From JAWUWD01 sp034112085 (lineage in GTDB: Bacteria > Bacteroidota > Bacteroidia > Cytophagales > Cyclobacteriaceae): DNA of 10,324 bases. Location: assembly GCA_034112085.1 (NCBI GenBank), contig JAWUWD010000125.1, positions 1-10,324 on the forward strand, written 5' to 3'. Positions 6,922-10,324 of the stretch are shown one piece after another. A program made the position numbers and the translations under genes. Each line of letters opens with the position of its first letter. Position 1 is the stretch's first letter. The notes below the pieces were generated by a model. The model saw only the letters and a list, made by a program, of their open reading frames with translations, ran no database searches and was not told the DNA's origin.

Positions 6922-8185
6922 ACTTCGAATTATAAGTAACCTAATTTCACTGAAGTATTCTAAATGGAAATACCAAAAGAGGCTATCAGCATTACAACAT
7001 TTGAGATGGAATAGATTTCAAAATACGCTCAAGAAATCCCCATTTTATGCAGAGCTGGCAAATAGTAAAGCTTCGCTATCGGATTATCCTATTATGGATA
7101 AAGCCTCGTTTATGAACCATTTTGATTTGGTGAACACGGAAAATATTTCTTTTCAGAAAGCCAATTCCATTGCATTGGAAGCAGAATCTTCACGTAACTT
7201 CTCACCGATGATTGGCGATATTTCTGTCGGTTTATCGTCCGGGACCAGCGGTAATAGAAGCATTTTTTTGTCATCCAAAAAGGAGCGAGCACAATGGGTT
7301 GCGGCAGTTCTGGATCGCGTCATTGGTCTGTCTTTTCGCCACCGAAGAGTCGCTTTCATTCTCAGAGCAAACAATAATCTTTATTCGGCTGTCAAATCCA
7401 GAACTCTGCAATTTGAATTTTTTGATTTGCTCACCCCAATGGAGGAGCACTTGGAAAAACTTACCGCTCTTAACCCAACGATACTTGTAGCTCAGCCAAG
7501 CGGATTGCTGGAACTGGCCTCTTTCCAACGCGATGGGTCCTTAAATATTCAACCTGAAAAAATCATTTCTGTGGCTGAAGTGCTTTATCCCGAAGATCAG
7601 ATAATTCTGGAAACAACTTTTGGTATGAAAATTCACCAAGTATATCAATGTACGGAGGGTTTTTTAGCCAGCACGTGCAAAGAGGGAACGCTCCACTTCC
7701 ATGAAGATTTTTTGATCATTGAAAAGCAGTTTATTGATCAGGATCAATCAAGATTTCATCCTGTAATAACTGATTTACTGCGTGAAACACAGCCCATAGT
7801 GAGGTATGAATTAAATGATATTATCATTGAAAAAAAGGGCTGTTCTTGTGGTTCCAATCATTTGGCAATCGAACAGATTGAGGGGCGTTCGGATGATGTT
7901 TTTGTTTTCGATGTGAACGGCAGGAGCATCAAAGTTTTTCCTGATTTCTTAAGACGCTCTATCATCATGGCAGATGCCGATATTATAGACTATACACTTG
8001 TTCAGAAGAGTAAAAATATGCTCGAACTTTACGTAAACCAATCTGAAAAAAATTTTGAAAAGGCACAAAAAGCAATCCAAACACTTTTGGCGCAATATGG
8101 CATTCACCAAGTAACGATCAAATCAGTAGATCATAAACAACACCAAATCGGCTCTAAACTTAGAAGAATTATCAATGCAATATGA
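6911..8185 (+). CDS. Adenylate-forming enzyme of the F390-synthetase/PaaK/CapK type
   Basis: The protein has 424 residues from ATG 6911; a TTG directly before it (6908) is a weaker start. Visible adenylation motifs, in order: the phosphate-binding loop SVGLSSGTSGNRS (105-117), YQCTEG (245-250, the A5-type motif), ITDLLRETQPIVRYELND (286-303, A7-type), a Cys-rich turn GCSCGS (310-315), EGRSDD (324-329, the hinge A8 motif) and K416-x-x-R419 in GSKLRRI near the C-terminus, where the catalytic A10 lysine is expected. The short length, the CxCG turn and the N-terminal helix rich in Trp and Lys (about 15-40) match coenzyme-F390-synthetase/PaaK relatives, not long acyl-CoA synthetases. It should activate a carboxylic acid as acyl-AMP, perhaps transferring it to CoA or closing a lactone as OleC does. 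Substrate unknown. Translationally coupled at both ends by 11-base overlaps. Confidence 0.85.
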   Translation: MYFKLRIISNLISLKYSKWKYQKRLSALQHLRWNRFQNTLKKSPFYAELANSKASLSDYPIMDKASFMNHFDLVNTENISFQKANSIALEAESSRNFSPMIGDISVGLSSGTSGNRSIFLSSKKERAQWVAAVLDRVIGLSFRHRRVAFILRANNNLYSAVKSRTLQFEFFDLLTPMEEHLEKLTALNPTILVAQPSGLLELASFQRDGSLNIQPEKIISVAEVLYPEDQIILETTFGMKIHQVYQCTEGFLASTCKEGTLHFHEDFLIIEKQFIDQDQSRFHPVITDLLRETQPIVRYELNDIIIEKKGCSCGSNHLAIEQIEGRSDDVFVFDVNGRSIKVFPDFLRRSIIMADADIIDYTLVQKSKNMLELYVNQSEKNFEKAQKAIQTLLAQYGIHQVTIKSVDHKQHQIGSKLRRIINAI

Positions 8186-9170
8186 AAAACCAATAAGGAT
8201 TATTTCCTTCGGAAAATACTTGCCACGGCCAATCGATTCCGGTGACCTAGAAGCAAAACATGAGCTTCCTCAGGGTTGGTCAGTGAGATATTCGGGAGTA
8301 TCAAAACGGCACATGGTCACCTCAGAAACCAATGGAGATATGGGTGCGTTTGCTGCTGATGAAGCTTTGGGGAAAGCCAATATGACATTGGATAATATTC
8401 AGATGATCATATCGGCTGGCGGTACTTATGACTATCCGATTCCTAATCAGGCGAGTATTATCAAGTCGAAAATGAAAAGTGGATTGAAATATGATACGCC
8501 AGCCATTGATCTGGATAGTACTTGCCTGAGTTTTGTCACAGCATTGGATTTTGCATCAAAAATTCTAGATGGGAATACATATAAAAACATCTTGATTGTA
8601 AGCTCCGAAATTTCTTCTAAAGGAGTTAATCCAGCTAATTGGGAGACGCTCACTTTGTTTGGAGATGCGGCAGCCGCGGTAATCGTTTCCTTTGATGAGC
8701 AAGCTCCATCCCGAGTAATCAAAGGGATGTCTAAAACCTACTCTGAAGGCGTTTATCATACCATTATCGAAGGAGGAGGTAACAAATATTTCTACAAGGA
8801 TCATCCATACGATTCAGAACTTTATTCTTTCAAAATGAAAGGAAAAAAACTTTTGAGACTGGCTAAATTAAAACTCCCTGAATTCTTCCAGGAGTTTTTT
8901 AAAAGCACGAATTATCAAATGGATAATATTGATGTTTTTGTCCCACATCAGGCGTCTAAATCAGGAATGATGATCCTTGACAAACTCTTTAAATTTCCCA
9001 ATGGGGTTGTGAAAAGTACACTTCACAAGTATGGAAATTGTATCGCGGCTAGTATTCCACTCACCTTGATAGATGCCATTGAATCGGGCGAGCTTAAAAG
9101 GGGAGATACCTGCTTATTGGCTGGTACATCCGCAGGTTTTGCCATTGGTGCAGTACTGCTGAAATATTAA
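8175..9170 (+). CDS. 3-oxoacyl-ACP synthase III family ketosynthase (FabH/OleA-like)
   Basis: The protein has 331 residues. The thiolase-fold triad is complete: C117 in IDLDSTCLSFVTALDFAS, H258 in VFVPHQAS, and N288 in KYGNCIAASIP. Family landmarks include RYSGVSKRHMV (38-48), LFGDAAAAVIV (161-171) and the C-terminal AGTSAGFAIGAVLL (316-329). The active-site surround DSTCLSF, rather than the NAACSGF of housekeeping FabH, and the insertion-rich middle (about 195-245) point to the specialised FabH-like branch used in secondary lipid and natural-product pathways, which includes OleA. It would catalyse decarboxylative or non-decarboxylative Claisen condensation of acyl-thioesters. No acyl-carrier protein is encoded in the window, so CoA or a chromosomal ACP must serve. 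It is last in the operon, overlapping the ligase gene by 11 bases and converging on the methyltransferase gene 12 bases further on. Confidence 0.88.
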   Translation: MQYEKPIRIISFGKYLPRPIDSGDLEAKHELPQGWSVRYSGVSKRHMVTSETNGDMGAFAADEALGKANMTLDNIQMIISAGGTYDYPIPNQASIIKSKMKSGLKYDTPAIDLDSTCLSFVTALDFASKILDGNTYKNILIVSSEISSKGVNPANWETLTLFGDAAAAVIVSFDEQAPSRVIKGMSKTYSEGVYHTIIEGGGNKYFYKDHPYDSELYSFKMKGKKLLRLAKLKLPEFFQEFFKSTNYQMDNIDVFVPHQASKSGMMILDKLFKFPNGVVKSTLHKYGNCIAASIPLTLIDAIESGELKRGDTCLLAGTSAGFAIGAVLLKY

Positions 9171-9182
9171 AAAAAATTGAAA

Positions 9183-9839
9183 TCACACCTTCTCTCCAAT
9201 AAAGATAAAGTATCTCCAAATACCTAAATACGCAGATTTAGACAATTCTATTTTGGTTCTAAAATGCTTCCTCAACACCGGCAACAAATGATCGTTTAGC
9301 CGAACATGATTTTTGGCCATCATGCGATGGTACCAATTGTACTTACTCTCCTGAAAGTCAACAACAGCAATAATCCCTCCTTTATTTAAGTCTTTGAAAG
9401 CTTGTAAGATCATTTCTTCAAAGTGCGGATTCATCATAGACATGACGTATGAAAAAATGATCAAATCTGTTTTCCCAGGCCGCAGGTCTGATGGACTACC
9501 ATAAATTTCATGAAGCAGTTTCAATTTAGAATACTGTGATACTTTGCGTCCTGCTTTTTTGAGCATTCTAGATGAACCATCAATACCATAAACGGACGAG
9601 TCGGGGAATTTTTTCGCAAATTTTGGCAAACTATATCCTGTACCACAGCCTATTTCAAATATTGTTTTTGGCGCTTCATTTATCGAAATCAATTCAACTA
9701 GCTTTCTTCTTCCAAACAGAAAAAACCATCTTGACATGTCATAAATGCTAGAATGCACCCTATAATACTCTTCTATTTTCTTTTGATGATTCTTTTCAAG
9801 AGCCTCAATTTTATGTTTAGTTTCTAAAGAATTACTCAT
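9183..9839 (-). CDS. btaB: BtaB-like SAM-dependent N-methyltransferase
   Basis: The protein has 218 residues. The class I methyltransferase core shows motif I FEIGCGTGYSLP (61-72), the acidic motif II loop VYGIDGSS (83-90), motif post-II around GSPSDLRPGKTDLIIFSYVMSM (114-135) and GGIIAVVDF (154-162). The N-terminal segment YYRVHSSIYDMSRWFFLFGR (25-44) has the Y..H..IYD.(T/S)R..FL.GR pattern of BtaB, and the C-terminus GIWRYFIFIGEKV resembles the BtaB end. BtaB methylates the amine of diacylglyceryl-homoserine three times to give DGTS. A separate btaA-like gene 4 kb away fits this, although the two are normally adjacent and on the same strand. It is transcribed towards the operon, so it has its own promoter region beyond 9839. 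A ubiquinone- or cyclopropane-type methyltransferase is less likely. Confidence 0.72.
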   Translation of the reverse strand: MSNSLETKHKIEALEKNHQKKIEEYYRVHSSIYDMSRWFFLFGRRKLVELISINEAPKTIFEIGCGTGYSLPKFAKKFPDSSVYGIDGSSRMLKKAGRKVSQYSKLKLLHEIYGSPSDLRPGKTDLIIFSYVMSMMNPHFEEMILQAFKDLNKGGIIAVVDFQESKYNWYHRMMAKNHVRLNDHLLPVLRKHFRTKIELSKSAYLGIWRYFIFIGEKV

Positions 9840-9865
9840 GATTGTTGAGATCTATTATGATACTA

Positions 9866-9878
9866 ACTGTTAAACAGT
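9866..9878. promoter_or_regulatory. Candidate operator upstream of the btaB-like gene
   Basis: ACTGTTAAACAGT is a perfect inverted repeat with 6-base arms and a single central base. It begins 27 bases upstream of the methyltransferase start codon, a place where a repressor would block initiation. It does not resemble the TGTACA dyad of the facing operon, so the two units may be controlled by different proteins. Confidence 0.3.
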
Positions 9879-9894
9879 GGTAAATATCGAAATC

Positions 9895-9909
9895 ATTATA
9901 CCTTATAAT
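9895..9909. promoter_or_regulatory. A+T-rich palindrome in the btaB-like promoter region
   Basis: ATTATACCTTATAAT has perfect 6-base arms around CCT. It may be part of the promoter or a regulator site; such A+T-rich palindromes also arise by chance in this composition. Confidence 0.2.
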
Positions 9910-9941
9910 TATGTATCTCTAAAATAACTCAAAATAATAAC

Positions 9942-10064
9942 AACTATCAATCGAGTGGATGGCCGTAAGCTTACTGAGCTAGTTTGCAAAGGCTGATGCG
10001 ATGTGATACTTTTATAGATACTTGAAAAGTCTTCGCGACCCAGTACCACTTACGGATGATAGTT
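9942..10064. repeat. Third AAC...GTT imperfect inverted repeat
   Basis: AACTATCA (9942-9949) is an exact inverted match to TGATAGTT (10057-10064), and CCGTAAG (9963-9969) to CTTACGG (10049-10055). The arms are offset by a 13-base spacer on the left against one base on the right, so the fold would carry a bulge. Length (123 bases) and AAC/GTT ends resemble the site at 1557-1665, but the R-box consensus is poor. Confidence 0.3.
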
Positions 10065-10090
10065 TGACGTAGATACTATTGATATTCAAC

Positions 10091-10115
10091 GCTAACATAC
10101 GAGCTAAACGTTAGC
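10091..10115 (+). repeat. Small hairpin GCTAAC/GTTAGC before the regulator gene
   Basis: GCTAAC (10091-10096) pairs perfectly with GTTAGC (10110-10115) across a 13-base loop, and outer A residues extend it with one mismatch. It lies 25 bases before the TTG start. It could be a 5' leader hairpin, an operator, or the remnant right end of a recombination site (AACGTTAGC). Confidence 0.3.
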
Positions 10116-10140
10116 ATTCATTAAAAAAATAAAACACTAG

Positions 10141-10324
10141 TTGAACGAACAGATATTAAAAAAAGCATTTGACAAATATTTTGAAGCTCCTCTGGAAGCT
10201 TGGAAAGTTCTTGCTGATTTGTGTGAAGCCATTAGTTTTAAGAAAAATGAACGCATAAAAGAGGCCAATCAAACATCTAAATTTGGATATTTCCTATTAG
10301 AGGGTTCTTGTGGTTTATTTGTTT
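10141..10324 (+). CDS. Crp/Fnr-family transcriptional regulator, N-terminal part (3' partial)
   Basis: An in-frame TAG at 10138-10140 sits directly before TTG 10141, so the gene should start with TTG; no ATG occurs in frame in the 61 visible codons. The translation begins MNEQILKKAFDKYFEAPLEA and continues through ISFKKNERIKEANQTSKFGYFLLEGSCGLFV. The run F-K-K-N-E-x-I-x4-Q-x4-F-G-Y-F-L-x-E-G is the opening of the cyclic-nucleotide-binding beta-roll as found in Bacteroidota Crp/Fnr proteins, whose N-terminal helix is similarly short. The C-terminal helix-turn-helix lies outside the window, so the family call rests on about 60 residues. It may regulate its neighbours or be unrelated to them. 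Confidence 0.65.
   Translation, partial: MNEQILKKAFDKYFEAPLEAWKVLADLCEAISFKKNERIKEANQTSKFGYFLLEGSCGLFV

Larger units (their letters stand above)
9840..10140. other. Non-coding divergent intergenic region
   Basis: These 301 bases lie between the minus-strand methyltransferase gene and the plus-strand regulator gene, so promoters for both should be here. No open frame of note is visible. It holds an odd 13-base palindrome, an A+T-rich 15-base palindrome, a 123-base dyad and a small hairpin, listed separately. No exact TAnnTTTG box was found in either direction. Confidence 0.55.

Noticed and set aside
9150..9200. Bidirectional terminator between the convergent ketosynthase and methyltransferase genes
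   Set aside because: An A-run is present after the stop, but no stable stem is visible in or around the 12-base gap.
9930..9936. TATTTTG on the minus strand as the -7 box of the methyltransferase gene
   Set aside because: It is one base short of TAnnTTTG and has no supporting -33 element, so it is indistinguishable from A+T-rich background.

Overview
The window looks like a chromosomal segment of a Bacteroidota (Flavobacteriia/Cytophagia-type) bacterium. The evidence is a type IX secretion (T9SS) C-terminal sorting domain on a PKD-repeat surface protein, A+T-rich coding sequence, starts without clear Shine-Dalgarno sites, a Bacteroidota-type -7 box (TAnnTTTG) just before the main operon, and a short Crp/Fnr-like N-terminus at the right edge. 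The genus cannot be resolved from the sequence.

Left part (1-2970). The 3' end of a large secreted, T9SS-sorted PKD protein (1-1548) is followed by a lone secreted protein with degenerate YD/RHS-like repeats (1683-2585). This second gene lies between two long imperfect inverted repeats with AAC...GTT ends (1557-1665 and 2574-2799). They resemble integron attC recombination sites, so the gene may be a cassette. Bases 2800-2970 hold the promoter and operator region of the operon.

Centre (2971-9170). Six same-strand genes are packed with a 3-bp gap or 4- to 11-bp overlaps: Rieske non-haem iron oxygenase; BtaA-like (DUF3419) 3-amino-3-carboxypropyl transferase; 3beta-HSD/OleD-like NAD(P)-dependent reductase; metallo-beta-lactamase-fold hydrolase; F390-synthetase/PaaK-like adenylating enzyme; and a FabH/OleA-like ketosynthase III with an intact Cys-His-Asn triad. 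A BtaB-like N-methyltransferase (9183-9839, minus strand) converges on the operon 12 bp beyond its last stop.

Interpretation. BtaA plus BtaB make the betaine-lipid head group (homoserine ether-linked to a glycerolipid, then N-trimethylated) in other bacteria. Ketosynthase, reductase, adenylating enzyme and hydrolase are the same four enzyme activities, in role though not all in fold, as the OleABCD long-chain condensation pathway. The Rieske enzyme would add an oxidation. My inference is a biosynthetic locus for an unusual, possibly hydroxylated or acyl-condensed, homoserine-betaine lipid or related natural product. This exact combination is not one I can name as characterised.

Right part (9840-10324). 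A non-coding stretch with several palindromes and a third AAC...GTT dyad (9942-10064) leads into the first 61 codons of a Crp/Fnr-type regulator that begins with TTG.
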